Shown: piece after piece, positions 10,194 through 21,735 of the stretch
Position numbering within the stretch: the first letter of the stretch is position 1
How the letters are laid out: each line of letters starts with the position of its first letter
NCBI GenBank assembly: GCA_963971575.1
Contig: OZ020616.1
Coordinates: 26,578,306-26,642,305, forward strand
Reading direction: 5' to 3'
Length of the DNA stretch: 64,000 nt
Source of the DNA: Liopterus haemorrhoidalis
Lineage: Eukaryota > Arthropoda > Insecta > Coleoptera > Dytiscidae
Made by a program: the position numbers and the translations under genes
The notes under the pieces: model-generated
Seen by the model: only the letters and a program-made list of their open reading frames with translations
Databases searched by the model: none
What the model was told of the DNA's origin: nothing

Positions 10194-11029
10194 GATTAAA
10201 CACATCTGATTTTTTGTATATCATTTTCACTTGGTGTGCCAGCCATTCTGACAGTATTTTTTGTATGGGACAAAAAGAACTAATTCAATTTCATGAACAA
10301 TATTCACAATAATTCACATTCTGTTTATACGTTTGCTATCATTACATATTACACTTCTTTACCTATTAAAATATTACCATAGGTGTCTTGATACAAGTGA
10401 CGGACCAATAACTTGTACCTAATTCTAACATATATATTTATATTTTATGTGCTAAATGGGTACCTTAATATTAACTGTCAACTTGTGCACGAATTACCTT
10501 CCTGTTTTTGTATTTAATACTGCAAAACAATACCGTATTTATTTTTCCCTTTTGTATGCAAAACTACGACAAAAACTATCTTAAAAAAGGAGGGAAAAAA
10601 ACATAATCTACAGGTAATCGAAGAAGTTTTTAAACAATGAAATGGAATTTTGTCATCGGAATATTTGAAAAGACCATCACGCAGTTGCACCATCATTACA
10701 ATTAAACACGATGTCATCTGCCATAGTGGAATTTAAAACCGAAGGCTCCAGTGACATGACAAAAAATATAAGACAGGCTGTTTGTCACTGACGGTTAGAC
10801 TGTACTTTTCATGAGAATGCATAATAAAGTTGAATTTGAAAGTAAATTTGATCAAAATTTGTAACTACCGGATACAGTTTGTACTATACACACAAATATC
10901 AGATAATATTAAACTTCTAGATTAATTTTTTTTTAAAATAATTTTCTAAAATCTTCTGTGTGTGTGTGTGTGCGTGTGTGTGTGTATATATATACTTAAT
11001 TTAGTTGGGACAAAGAAGATTATATATAT
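10194..11029. other. Non-coding stretch with a (GT)n microsatellite
   Basis: No gene was recognised. A GT/GC dinucleotide run occupies about 10959-10985, followed by a short TA run. Confidence 0.55.
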
Positions 11030-11300
11030 ATACAGGTGAAATAAATTAATTAATTCATGGGACGTTTCGTATTTATTGCAGTAAATGTATCTTCAGCCTG
11101 TGATATGCAGTTATCATATACTGTGAGTAAAGTGGTGGAAGGTCATGTATGTACCATTCCTAGGTAAATACGAGGTTAAAAAGTTAAAAATTACAGAACA
11201 CATGGAAAATTGTACATAAAAAATATACATTATGTCAAGAATAGGTTACTATCAAGACGATGTTACCGTGTCAGTATTTAAAATCGAATGTGACAACATT
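11030..11300 (-). mobile_element. Hammerhead-bearing element, copy 3
   Basis: Close relative of the blocks at 3413-3725 and 3760-4072: AGGTGAAATAAATTAATT, the hammerhead core, CAGCCTGTGATATGCAGTTA, GTGGAAGGTCATGTA and a distal GATGTTACCGTGTCAGTATT, in the same order. It is non-coding. It begins beside a GT/TA repeat, much as the other copies begin beside (AT)n runs. Confidence 0.65.
11061..11096 (-). ncRNA. Hammerhead ribozyme core
   Basis: On the minus strand: CTGAAGA, a stem II helix built from CATTTA and TAAATA with an imperfect base near the core, GAAAC, and the GTC triplet. Stem I: GG/CC and TCA/TGA across an internal loop, as in the 3.48 kb copy. Stem II is the weakest of the family. 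Confidence 0.6.
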
Positions 11301-13510
11301 TGATTTTAGCTTACGTATATTTTTAATAGAAAAGATTTGTTTAGCGTTTATTTAAGATATTTTGATTACAATTTTGCAAAAAATATTCTCTAAACGCCAT
11401 CGTTAACGGCAGAGCCGCAGTAAGGAGGGGGGGGGCGACGGCCCCTAGCGCACTAAGGAAAAGGGCGAAAATCACTTACATTTATTCTGGTTAAGGGCAA
11501 ACAATAACACCCAATTCACCTATTTGTAATTTAATATGCACAATCTTTGTGGGTAAACTATGATGTTTGCATATAGGCTATCAGTTCTTACCTTTTGTTA
11601 TTACCATTAATTAAATCCAATAGATCTTAGTAAAAATTATAATTAAATTTTAACAACTTAAGGTTTAGATAAGTTTAACGAATTGTTCCGGCAGTAAATT
11701 TGTCCCAATAATACATTAAATCAGTTATATGATTGAGTGATTATTAAATATAAATATATGTAGTTGTGATCATTCATTTAAATTTTGCATGAAAGTGATT
11801 ATGAACTTCAATACAAAGACGTTTTCTACTACACTACGTAGTTATTAAAAATGTGCAGGTAGTAAACCTTAATAAGGACGGTTAACCACACACACACAGT
11901 ATGTATTTCCAAACAGTCCCATTCTTTTGTACTCAATAATGTCATCGGCCCTTGTATTTTTCCAAACGAAACGATAAATTTTAAACTTCTGGGTAGACAA
12001 GCATGACAATAAGAATAAGGGTATGGTCCCAATGAGCTCAAGTGGGCGTAACACGCGGGTCACTGACTATGAATGTGTGTGTATCTGCGAATAAGTTTGA
12101 TGTCCGTGCTTTTTGTTGTCCATTATACATCTTACAATTCTCTCTTTTTTCAAACAAGAGAAGCAAAAAGTGACAAGAGGCGTGAAGAATATTTATATAC
12201 GTGTAAAACTATCTTTAGAATTATTTTACGTTATTCACTGCTTTTACTGTAGCTTCTTATAACCTTCCTTGTCTGGCCTATTTGTCAATAATGCTTTTTG
12301 AAACTTACTGTCAGTTTGTCTTTTGATCTATTTAGAATGTATGTATATATCCATGTAATAAAGCTTTTGGGTTACTGTTAAATAAAACAACGATTTTTTC
12401 AACGACCGTTTAAATGAATCTTTCAGACCTTAAAGCCTCGTTTATACTCGTAATACATGTACTATGTATCCATAGCATAAAAATTACAGTACAAAAACAG
12501 ATGTTCAGAATATTAAAAGCCTTTGTCCATACTTATAGATCTGCTATGCATTAAGTTCTGTAACTATTATAGACGAGACTTAAATCACATATAGAGAGGG
12601 AAGTATTGTAATCATATCAATTTTGACTTCAAGCAATTTTTACAGAAACGCATGAATTAGGCTTTTTAAAACACGAATCAGTAATGTGTTGCAAAAATAT
12701 TATCATAAAATAAAAAGCGATTGAGATGTAATGAATCCGCACACGCCGGGGGCGTGATAAATGGGGGTTACCTATATTGGGATCAATGCTTATTTAATTT
12801 TGCATTAACTCATGTTCTTATGCATCTCTCTCTTTCTTTCTTCCGGTGTGCTATTGATGGAATCGACTATTGGAACCACTGCCACCAGTCCTTCATCTTG
12901 TGTCTGTTAAGTGTCGTGTCTTTTCAGGTATATTATTCGAGTTATATCTGTTTTTAGCTGATATTTCGGCTGATCCAACGGATTCCTAATATTTTTTCAT
13001 AAATCTTGTTTGAATGTTTAAATATTCTGACTTCTTTAATCCTCATCACGTACTATTCATACCTCCTTTCCTTGGATAACATTACTTTTAATTTATTTAA
13101 TCAGCCCTCTCCACTTTTTTGTTTTGTTCACTTATTAGAATATTATCACCTAATTCTTCACAAGTGTTAAGGAACGAAATAATTTACCCGGATTAAAGTT
13201 TACTGCCTATTATTTTACGATTAAATTTTCTTGTCATAGACAGTAGCACAATATTCATTATTTTTTAGGGTTTCTTCTGCCTAAATACATTGGAAATTAT
13301 GGCAAATCAGCTAGACGTAGAAAGTTAAAATGTAACGTGCATTATTTGCATATAGGTATGTTATTAAAATTTCGAACAACTTTTGGAGTATTTAAAAAAA
13401 ACATCTTTTTTGGAAAAACTTTTATTTTTTTTTTATTGATCCGATTATATATGTATTATAAATCTTATGAAACTTACAGAGTGTTTTTATTTAATCATTT
13501 TTATTTAATC
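11301..13510. other. Non-coding stretch with minor repeat fragments
   Basis: No gene was recognised. A small GC-rich patch lies near 11405-11470. At about 12593-12640 the words GAGGGAAGTATTGTAATCAT and ATCAATTTTGAC match, in the same orientation, the repeat at 35371-35930. Confidence 0.5.
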
Positions 13511-14173
13511 GGCATACACGGAGCACGGAACAAGGGATGCATTGCATCCCTTGCTCAATCAGACATAATTTTTTTTTAACTAAAAAATAATTTAGATCAT
13601 TTTTGTTATAGTAGAATATGTTAATATGCAATATGACAGGGAGAGCATTTGCGCGCTAGAACGGGTTACGTCGAGTACACAGCAAAGCCAGGGCGTGTGA
13701 TTTAAGCTAGTTTGGATGTACAGTGAAAGTCAGCTTATTTTAGTTCAACGGCAGTGTTTACGGCTACCCGGGTGCGTCTCTGTGTCTTCTGCATTTTACG
13801 TAGAGCAGCAGTCTACGGTCGCTAAGAAGCTTTTTTTACGCACGTACCTACGTATATACTTTATGGTCGGATTTCAGAATTCGAATAAAAAATAGTTTTT
13901 ATACGTATTCATTAATTTCTGGGTTTCAGGAATGACTTCGATAACTTCAGATGTAATTTATGAATTAACAAAAACTTCTTTTGCAGCCTTAAATATTGCA
14001 AACAAAAAATTATTTATTGACAAAAGTAGACCTTAACATGAACCTTAAAAGCCTCAGAAGTGGCATTAAAAAATTGGAGTACAGTCGACCCTTGACTTTC
14101 GCGAAAATATTTTTGCCAACATACAATTTGTTTTCACTGCATTCCTTGATCAGAAAGTCGCACCACGCCACTG
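13511..14173. mobile_element. Non-autonomous hAT element, second copy of the 47.8 kb family
   Basis: It shares long blocks in order with the element at 47815-48584: ACAAGGGATGCA near the left end, GACAGGGAGAGCATT, GCGCTAGAACGGGTTACGT, GTCTACGGTCGCT, AAGCTTTTTTTACGCAC, and ends in CACCACGCCACTG. The left terminus is eroded, so no target duplication can be shown. No transposase coding is visible; the short open frames inside are not conserved between the two copies. Confidence 0.75.
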
Positions 14174-15170
14174 AAACTTATTATTTCATTTTTGCACATT
14201 ATAAGTGTGCTTTTTAAGGAATATGAATAATAAAGTCATTGCTGTAAATTCAGCATTTTAAACACACCTACAATATATTGACATATTGATATAGAAATAA
14301 ACATTTGTTACAGTTCCAGTTTTTCGTTTGTTAAGCATATGCTGAATGGAATCTGCAACCCATATGAATTTTGTAGGTCATAGAAAAGGGCGTAAAAATA
14401 TACTGGTATATTTTACTAAATTGTCTGCCAGCAATAACACCATTACTATTTTAGAATTAAAAGAAGCATATGTTTTAAAACAGTAGTGTTTACATATAGA
14501 TGTAACGTTTCTGTAATAAATATATATTATATACTGTTACAAAAATAAATTATAAACAGACATTGTGAGTATCCAGTATCTCTTAATATGTAACGAAAAT
14601 ATGTCCTATATTTTTGTATAAAAATTATTTTATGTTGTCAGTTAGTCTATTCACAAAAATACAATAAGTAAAATCTGTTAATCTGATAGCAAATATTTAC
14701 TTCCTTCTTGTATCACATGTAATGCTCTTGAGACTTTCTCACTGTACATTCTTGTATCAGTCATCCATCATTGCCCTCTATGAATGACATGTCGTGGTAC
14801 TCATGATAGACCGCATAATACGAACTTGTATTATTTACACAAACCTGGATGTATTTCTTTAAATTTACTTTGGATAAAGATCTGGTCATAATAAATTACT
14901 CTCCTTTATGTAACCTAACCGTATAGAGTCTCAACTGTGTGGTAAGTATTGTAAACAGGGATGAGATCCCTACTGAGATACACAATACTCTTGTCAGGAG
15001 TCCTAGGGGTTGGTATGAAACAAACCCACCAAAGGGTAGTTGCACCATAAATTGCATTACTGAGAAAGGCAGATGTCTCCTAAGGCACGCGATTTGTGTC
15101 CTAGAAGTTACGTACGTCTATAAACATACAGTTACATATACATAAAAGTTATAAAGCCAAAAATTCCAAT
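14174..15170. other. Non-coding stretch, nothing recognised
   Basis: AT-rich; no conserved coding sequence, terminal repeats or RNA gene were seen. Confidence 0.5.
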
Positions 15171-15182
15171 AGTTTATATTTT

Positions 15183-15207
15183 ATTAATAATAATAATAAT
15201 AATAATA
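15183..15207. repeat. (TAA)n microsatellite
   Basis: A run of TAA trinucleotides, followed by about 550 bp of very AT-rich sequence in which nothing is recognised. Confidence 0.85.
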
Positions 15208-15767
15208 TAATTTTTTGGACTAAAGAACAGCCAACGGCTGATTACACTTTAACCTTTCGAATATGAAAATTTTTTACAATTTAGATAAAAAATACCATAC
15301 ATGTGCAAAAAGAATATCAAAATATAATATTATTAACATAATAAATCTTATATAAATAAATAAATTAAACAATAAAATTAACACAAATATAATAAATTTA
15401 AAAAAATAAATAAAATAAAATCAAATCAAAAAATCAAAATCCACATAGAGTTGATAAAATATGTATACTATTAGTTTTAATATTAATTATAATATAATAT
15501 TAGCTTATCATTAAACTATTATTGTAATGTTAAATTTTTGTAATTTCATTTGAATGAACTTTCAATGTTTTACAGACTTCATATGATTATCTACCCAAAG
15601 AAGCACTACCGATACTTATATACATACAAAAAGCATACAAGTTATAAAATCATCATATAAATGTACTTTGAGGATCATATAATCATGTGTTAAAATTATA
15701 AACGAATTTTGTTAAAAAAAAAAAAAAAAAAACAAACTTTTAAAAATTTACCGATTACCGTGATGAT

Positions 15768-15810
15768 TTTGATGGTGTACATATCCTCATATCATGTACA
15801 CCATCAAAAG
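15768..15810. repeat. Perfect hairpin with 16 bp stem
   Basis: TTTTGATGGTGTACAT and ATGTACACCATCAAAA form a perfect inverted repeat around an 11 base loop. It could be the core of a collapsed miniature element. Confidence 0.7.
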
Positions 15811-16074
15811 ATGATAAATTGGAAAAAAGGTTTGGGAAGTATATTTTAAAACTATCATACTTGGAAAGACTTGAAACTTAAGAGTGTAAGATCAAGCTGA
15901 CTTACAATGTTTAAGGAAGGAGAAAAAGAGAGAGATAAATCAATAAAACTTGAACTAAAAATCTAAAATTACCTAATCTGTAAGGTTTAGCTAATTTGGA
16001 ACAGAAAGTTTTTGAAAAGATTTTAATTTAATATAGTAAAATATAAGTTTTATAAAGAACAAAGATATCCGAGA

Positions 16075-16376
16075 ACTGTACTCAAGGCCAAGTATCACAC
16101 ATGAATTCAGAGGCAGATGATACAGTGGATAGGACACGTTATGAGGATGGGGCAGGACAGAATGGTTAGGAAGATATGGAAAGGAAGAATGATTACCCGT
16201 CGACCACTGGGAAGACTTCGCAAGAGATGGAGAGATCAGCTAACCGAAGATTTAATAAGTATTGGTATACAGGGTACTTGACAAGACCTGACATAGAATA
16301 GAGGACTTATTATTGATCTTTTGGCCTCACTCACGGCCAAAAGATCAACCTGACTGATAGTGCCCAAAGAAGAAGA
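16075..16376 (+). pseudogene. LINE 3' end with GAA tail
   Basis: A broken frame gives QWIGHVMRMGQDRMVRKIWK, then RRPLGRLRKRWRDQL and IQGT, which is the conserved C-terminal tail of endonuclease-type LINE ORF2 proteins (IGHVxRM..RMVRKIWxG..PVGRPRKRWRD). It ends in GCCAAAAGATCAACCTGACT and a GCCCAAAGAAGAAGAAGAA tail. The same family occurs on the minus strand at 60924-61905, and its bare tail at 63673. 5'-truncated and not functional. Confidence 0.75.
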
Positions 16377-16737
16377 AGAAAAGTTTTATATAAAAGAAAT
16401 ATATATTGTTTTATATTTCATAGTTAAAACTCTTTATAGTATTCATAATAAATGCATTATGTGTCGAACTATAAGTACATAAAGCTGTTCATATTGCAAC
16501 AAGCGTAAGTAAGTGATGCGCATGCGTGCTCATCTTTGAAAAATTAAAGTTTTTTTACACTGAAAGTTTTTATTTAATAAGTTCGTTAGTTAAAATGTTT
16601 AGCGCTCAGCAATGATTGTTTGCTCCTCACACAGCCCATCTTTATAACTAGAACATTATTTATAAGTTAGAATAAATAAAACAATACATAATACATCCGA
16701 TATGTTTTCACTAAATGTCAGCTCCACTAAAACTAGA
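16377..16737. other. Non-coding stretch, nothing recognised
   Basis: AT-rich spacer between two LINE fragments. Confidence 0.5.
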
Positions 16738-17376
16738 AAACAGTCGGAAGAATGGTTCAGGGGTAATGAATTAAAACTAAACAGCGACATAACAAAAAAT
16801 GTGATAATATCTAATAAAAAAATCACATGCGAAAAAAAGGAGCTAATATTCCTAGGTGTTCATAGATAGTAATATTACGTGGAATTACCATGTATCCAAG
16901 TAATGTAAAAAGCTGTCATGGTGAAACTGCTAGACTGGCTTACTTTTCAAATTTTTAAAGTCACTTAAGCTATGGCAGGTTGTTATGGGGAACAAGTAGT
17001 AAAATCAAATAAAATTTTTATTAGCAAAAAAAAAAAAGATACGTATTCTGTCTAATGCAAACTACTTAGCTCATTGCTGACCATCTTTATTTATTTTACA
17101 GTAATTTATTTTAAAACGCTTATAGAAAATTATACAATGCATTCAAACATTCATTCACATCATACAAGAAATAAAAACAAATATAAAACTTAATAAAAAA
17201 TTAGACTTAATAAATCAAAACAAGGTCCAGAATGCTGGGGTTCAATATTTTTTAATAAACTGCCAGAACAATTTAAAATACTACAAAATATACAATTTAA
17301 AAAGTCTGTTAGGAATATGTTACTGAAACAGTGTTTTTATACAATCGAAGAATATCTCTGTACACCATTAGAATAA
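16738..17376 (+). pseudogene. LINE reverse-transcriptase thumb and C terminus, CR1/Jockey-like
   Basis: A frame with several breaks reads EEWFRGNELKLNSDITKNVI, then ELIFLGVH, then IRILSNANYLAHC, and ends with PECWGSIFFNKLPEQFK, QFKKSVRNMLLKQCFYTIEE and a stop. This is the usual order at the end of CR1- or Jockey-type reverse transcriptases (WFxxNxLxLNxxKT, FLGVHID, RNKLP, LxxxxFYSVEEFL). It lacks the catalytic YxDD region. It is a different LINE family from the one directly upstream. Confidence 0.65.
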
Positions 17377-17444
17377 GTATTTACTAAAAATGTATATTAT
17401 AGATAAGTGTGAAATTATGCATATAAAATTGTATTATGTATGTA

Positions 17445-17653
17445 CGGAGTGATTATTTAATGGCGAGACGACGTCACTGGAAGTTTTAATTATTTGCCGT
17501 TTCATACACATCGTAGCAGGCGATTATGCGCGCATTCGCATAATCTTTTTTTCTTCATAATCAAATTTTCTTCAAGGTTATTATAGTCATAGTATTCTGC
17601 TAGGAGGCACGTAAAATTCGGTGACGTCGTCTCGCCATTAAATAATCACTCTG
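17445..17653. mobile_element. Tc1/mariner-type miniature element, 209 bp, TA duplication
   Basis: Inverted ends of more than 30 bp: GAGTGATTATTTAATGGCGA then GACGACGTCAC on the left, GTGACGTCGTC then TCGCCATTAAATAATCACTC on the right. Both sides are flanked by TA (17443-17444 and 17654-17655), the target duplication of Tc1/mariner elements. No coding sequence. Confidence 0.85.
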
Positions 17654-17872
17654 TATGTATATGTATATAGCAGTGTTGCCAGATATTTATATATATAAAT
17701 CAGTATCTTGTTTCATTTTGTAAAAATCACATTTATACCTATCACATGCATAAATATTTAAGTAGTTGAAAACTAAAAATCACAAGGTATTTTAGTAAAA
17801 TTAGAGTACTCTCAGGGAAATACATATCTCTATATTAATACAGACAAGGCCGATTTCAGTTTGTAATACAGT

Positions 17873-18205
17873 CAGTGGCGCACCCTGGAATTTTTCTTGG
17901 GGGAGGGTAGACAAAAAAAAGTGAAGATATAAAAAAAAAGCTCCTTGCTTCGATGACAAAAAAACAAAAAGGTCCTCACTTGTAAAATACAAGTGATGGC
18001 CAAAAAAAAGATCCTCACTTGTAAAATACAAGTGATGAACAAAAAAAGGTCCTCACTAGTAAAATACAAGTGATGAGAAAAAAAAAGGTCCTCATCTCTA
18101 CTTTTAAATCCATGTCTATATATTTACCTAAGATCCATAATGCTAATTAAAATATTTGGTATTTACATCCTTCTTGGAGGGCCCCCCCCTCTGGGTGCGC
18201 CACTG
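17873..18205. mobile_element. Inverted-repeat element carrying a palindromic minisatellite
   Basis: The ends are CAGTGGCGCACCC and GGGTGCGCCACTG (perfect 13 bp inverted repeats, hAT-like CAG..CTG). No convincing 8 bp target duplication was seen. The middle is a tandem array at about 17940-18090 with units of some 38 bp made of AGGTCCTCACTTGTAAAATA followed by CAAGTGATG and an A-rich spacer; each unit contains the palindrome CACTTGTA..TACAAGTG. Long reading frames here are repeat artefacts. Confidence 0.75.
17940..18090. repeat. Palindromic minisatellite, four units
   Basis: Four units contain CTCACTTGTAAAATACAAGT or a one-base variant, separated by GATG and a poly-A spacer. Related arrays occur in reverse orientation near 29120-29220 and in a diverged form at 38100-38180. 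Confidence 0.8.
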
Positions 18206-19148
18206 AGTACTTTTATACCCTTTTCACACTAGAACTTTAAGATCGGATGTTAAAGTGAATTTGTCTTTAAACGCTGTGAAACGTATGACCTCGTTTAAAT
18301 ATAAGCGATGTTGAAGACAGAGATCTGCGTCTTAAACATCGTCCACATTGCCAACATAATTTCTTTTATAAAAAAATACTCTTTGAATTTGTGCTGTCAA
18401 CATTTTGTATTATCATAAACAAGAATACTGTATTATATCGACGTTATACGAAGTATATTCTTATTGTTATAATAAAATTATTTATTTTAATAATGTGTTT
18501 AATAAAATACAGAGTTACAATAATTGAGATAAAATGTATCGACTTACATGTTAATACAGGTGTAATATATTCTTTATTGTAGAATGAAATGAAATATCCA
18601 TATTTGTTTATAATAATTCAAAATGTGCGTCTGCGCAGACAGTTCATAACTTAAGGACAAAATTACTGTAGCTGATGACAGCACCGGAGATTTAATCATC
18701 AAGAGTGAAAGCAAACCGATGTTAAACATCGGCCACACTGGTATATAGGCATGTACGATACGTATGTGTGTTCTGTATTTACATGTATGTACGGATATGT
18801 TGTATGTGCGTACATGTGTATATGTATTTGCAAGAGTATATGTATGTATGTATATCTGTGTATTATATGTATAGGTACATACATAACCCCTGACACCAGG
18901 CATGCAATTACTTTGTAAATAACCTGAAATAAAATTATTATTTATGTTGAAATATTATTATTATTATTATAGTATTTAAAACATGTTTGTATAATACAAG
19001 CCACTGATTGTTCGGCAACCATCCTGATGATGTGGGTTCTGAAGATAAACAACTGACGCTCAGAATTCTGATGTTTTTAAATTAAATTTACTAATTTCTT
19101 AATGATAAAACTATATAATTGTAGATAAAATATTGTATTTGATTCACA
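18206..19148. other. Non-coding stretch with TGTA-rich simple sequence
   Basis: No gene was recognised. About 18735-18885 is a degenerate TGTATG/TATGTG simple repeat, which explains the tyrosine- and histidine-rich open frames on the minus strand. Confidence 0.55.
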
Positions 19149-19239
19149 TATAATGGCTATATTTCACTCGGATGATTTCAACACTCGCCGACGGCTCGGG
19201 TGGTAAAGTTCATCCTCGTGAAATATAGCCCCCATTATA
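19149..19239. repeat. Compact foldback hairpin, 91 bp
   Basis: TATAATGG..CTATATTTCAC..GGATGA on the left pairs with TCATCC..GTGAAATATAG..CCATTATA on the right, leaving a GC-rich loop (ACACTCGCCGACGGCTCGGG). It stands out from AT-rich surroundings and is probably a very small miniature element. Confidence 0.6.
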
Positions 19240-19532
19240 AGCTTGTTAAAAAAATACTATTATGTAAATTTACAATAAAAATATATTTATTCTCTGATGT
19301 TTCACTTAATATTATGCATATTGTATCATTTAATATTACCTTGCAAACATTTTCCTAGACCCAGATGAAATTGTGTCAAACCAAAACGAAACTAATCATC
19401 AAATTTCTAAAAGAAGCAAACTTATTCAATAAATTGTATAAATAGATTCTTTGACCGTATTAAATGGATTGGTTAAGTATTAATTTTTATTTAATTTAAA
19501 TTTAAACAAATAACCCGGTGTTTCAGATAGAT

Positions 19533-19663
19533 ATTTAAACTTTCATTCTAAACACCCTTTAAATCAAAAAATAAATCGGCAGTAAACCTAAAACATAGTG
19601 CTTTAAATTTAAGTCATCCAGATTTTCATGAAAAAATTAAAAACAATATTAAACTTATTCTAA
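19533..19663 (+). pseudogene. Penelope polyprotein fragment, linker between RT and endonuclease
   Basis: Two frames read NFHSKHPLNQKI and then LKHSALNLSHPDFHEKIKNN, with a frameshift between them. The 'HPxxQKxN..ALxLSHPxFHxKN' pattern is typical of Penelope proteins. The sequence stops at the left edge of the 554 bp insertion. Confidence 0.65.
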
Positions 19664-20217
19664 AGTGGGTTTTACACGATTCAATTTGTTGATCAATTAA
19701 TTGAAAAAGTTGGCCTTCAATTAATTGATGTGTGTAAAGTGTAAAAATTTCGTCAATTAATTGATCAATTAATTGACAAAAAATTTGATCAATTTATTTT
19801 GAAAATAGAACAAGTTCTATTTTTCGTCAATTTTTCATCGATTTTTTGGGGAATTCTAGGTATATTTTTATCTGTTAAGATATTGCCAATTGTTTAGTTG
19901 AAGCATAACCTCGAAATATATTATTTGTTTCGTTTTTAAATCTAACATAACCTCAAACGTTCTAATTTATCATCATCTAGGTTATTTCTTTTGTTTTTGT
20001 TGAGATTTTGTGAAGATTTTTTCAATATTTTCATTTTGATAAATATGTCAACATGTTTTACAGTTGGTAATGTAAAAATTTTCAAAAAAATTGATAAATA
20101 AATTGATGTGTGTAAAGTGATGTTTTTTTCCAAGGTTACCAATAAATTTTTCAATTAATTGACAAAAAAAACTTGATCAATTTATTAATCAATTAATTGA
20201 ACTGTGTAAAACCAACT
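19664..20217. mobile_element. PIF/Harbinger-like miniature element, 554 bp, TAA duplication
   Basis: The ends are AGTGGGTTTTACAC and GTGTAAAACCAACT, inverted with one mismatch, flanked by TAA on both sides (19661-19663 and 20218-20220). A 3 bp TWA duplication points to PIF/Harbinger. The subterminal regions are rich in the palindrome TCAATTAATTGA (at least five occurrences). No transposase is visible. Confidence 0.75.
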
Positions 20218-20382
20218 TAACCCAACATAATTACCCTAACCGCATTATAGTCTAGGCCTACGCACCATATTTTACGTTGATACTGCACTTGATGATAATG
20301 GAATGCCATTTGGCACACTTGTTTTTTATAAAAATTAAATCATTTTGACCCGCAGCACCTATTTTTGAATCGAAGCAGATTC

Positions 20383-20393
20383 AAGATGGCGGC
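20383..20393 (+). promoter_or_regulatory. Pho/YY1-like motif in left foldback arm
   Basis: AAGATGGCGGC fits the Pleiohomeotic/YY1 consensus (core GCCAT). The mirror copy is at 23311-23321 in the right arm, and a near match (GCCGCCATCTCG) is in the related fragment near 62356. Function is not shown by sequence alone. Confidence 0.35.
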
Positions 20394-21507
20394 GAAAATA
20401 GCGCGCCAATTACGATAACGATAACTAATTTTTATGATAGAGCAAAATAGCTAAATACATATTTGTACAATAGACCTTTGGCTACAATTTGCCGCGTCGT
20501 ACGCGAATATCTATCACTTAGTTTACAAGATATCGTCCATAATTCATTTTCAGGCGCAAAAAAGTGATTTCAGAAATGGCTAACAAATTTCGTATGATAT
20601 GGCTCGTTTTCTATTAATTTAATATCGTAGATTACGAATCTGTTATCCAAATTGCGAAAATTTTACATTTTGATAGATTTTTTTCCCAAATTTGAGACAT
20701 GATGATATACTCTATCACTCCAAATCTGCGTATATTAACGTTTTGTTTCAATTCTCCCTAAATCTGTAGGGCATATACTTGGCTACAAGAATATGTGCGG
20801 AATTTTTCTCTAAGGGGCGCCGAAATTAAGATAGTGGCCGAAATATGTAAAGTCTCAACTTCGTATTATTTTGACACTTTTTATATCGTTTTCGACCAAA
20901 TCGGACCTGTAGATTACAAAAGTTAAATAAAAAAAGGCATATGACTTGTTATTATTTGGGTTTTTCCCGAAATGAAATAAAAAATTTGACATATGCGGCC
21001 GGAACGGTTGTAAATTGTGACATTTAAGTAAGATACTTTATGCATATACGAAATGCATCAATTTTCTTAGGTTTGTTCGCAACACCTGGTCTCAAATGAA
21101 GCCGCTTTCGAAATAACGCTCGAAAATCGAATTTTGCTGTTTACATCAAATTTGTTGAGTTGTATATCAATTTCGGGTATATTGAAGTCGTAGATTTCGA
21201 AAATGGAGTTAATATAAAGATTTGCTACACATAAGATTGTATTTTTCCCGAAAAAAATTATTATATGTATTCTTTACTTAACAGTGAGATTCATTCATTA
21301 CACGACAGTTAAGTGCGTGCAATGAATAGTAGTATATAGCAGTTCTGACAAAATAATATAGATTACTACACACTTAATACGATTCTAAAGGTGGCCGAAA
21401 ACTATTCTTTCGAAAATGGTTGAAATATTCTCTGATATTTTTACCAGTTATTAGGACAACATTTTAATGTGTTGATAGTTCCTCTATATTTACTAATAAC
21501 ACTGACT

Positions 21508-21735
21508 GAGATTCATTACACGACAGTTAAGTGCCTTTTCATCCAAAAGAGTAGTATATAGCAGTTCTGACAAAATAATATAGATTACTACACACTTAAT
21601 ACGATTCTAATGGTGGCCGAAAATGATTCTTTCGAAAATGGTTTTAATATTCTCTGATATTTTTACTAGTTACCAGGAGAACATTGTAATTTGCTGATAA
21701 ATCCTCTATATGTGCCAATAATACTGACTTCCTCT
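21508..21735. repeat. Tandem duplicate of the inner foldback arm
   Basis: It repeats 21280-21507 with substitutions: GAGATTCATTACACGACAGT, AGTAGTATATAGCAGTTCTG and GGTGGCCGAAAA occur once in each unit. It lies in the spacer and makes the left side of the element one unit longer than the right. Confidence 0.75.

Noticed and set aside
17940..18090. Tandem array considered as a CRISPR array
   Set aside because: Spacers are only poly-A, the units are palindromic minisatellite, and the DNA is eukaryotic with no cas gene.
18574..18903. 109-codon minus-strand open frame rich in Tyr, His and Thr
   Set aside because: It covers a TGTA/TATG simple-sequence stretch; composition explains the frame and no motif is present.
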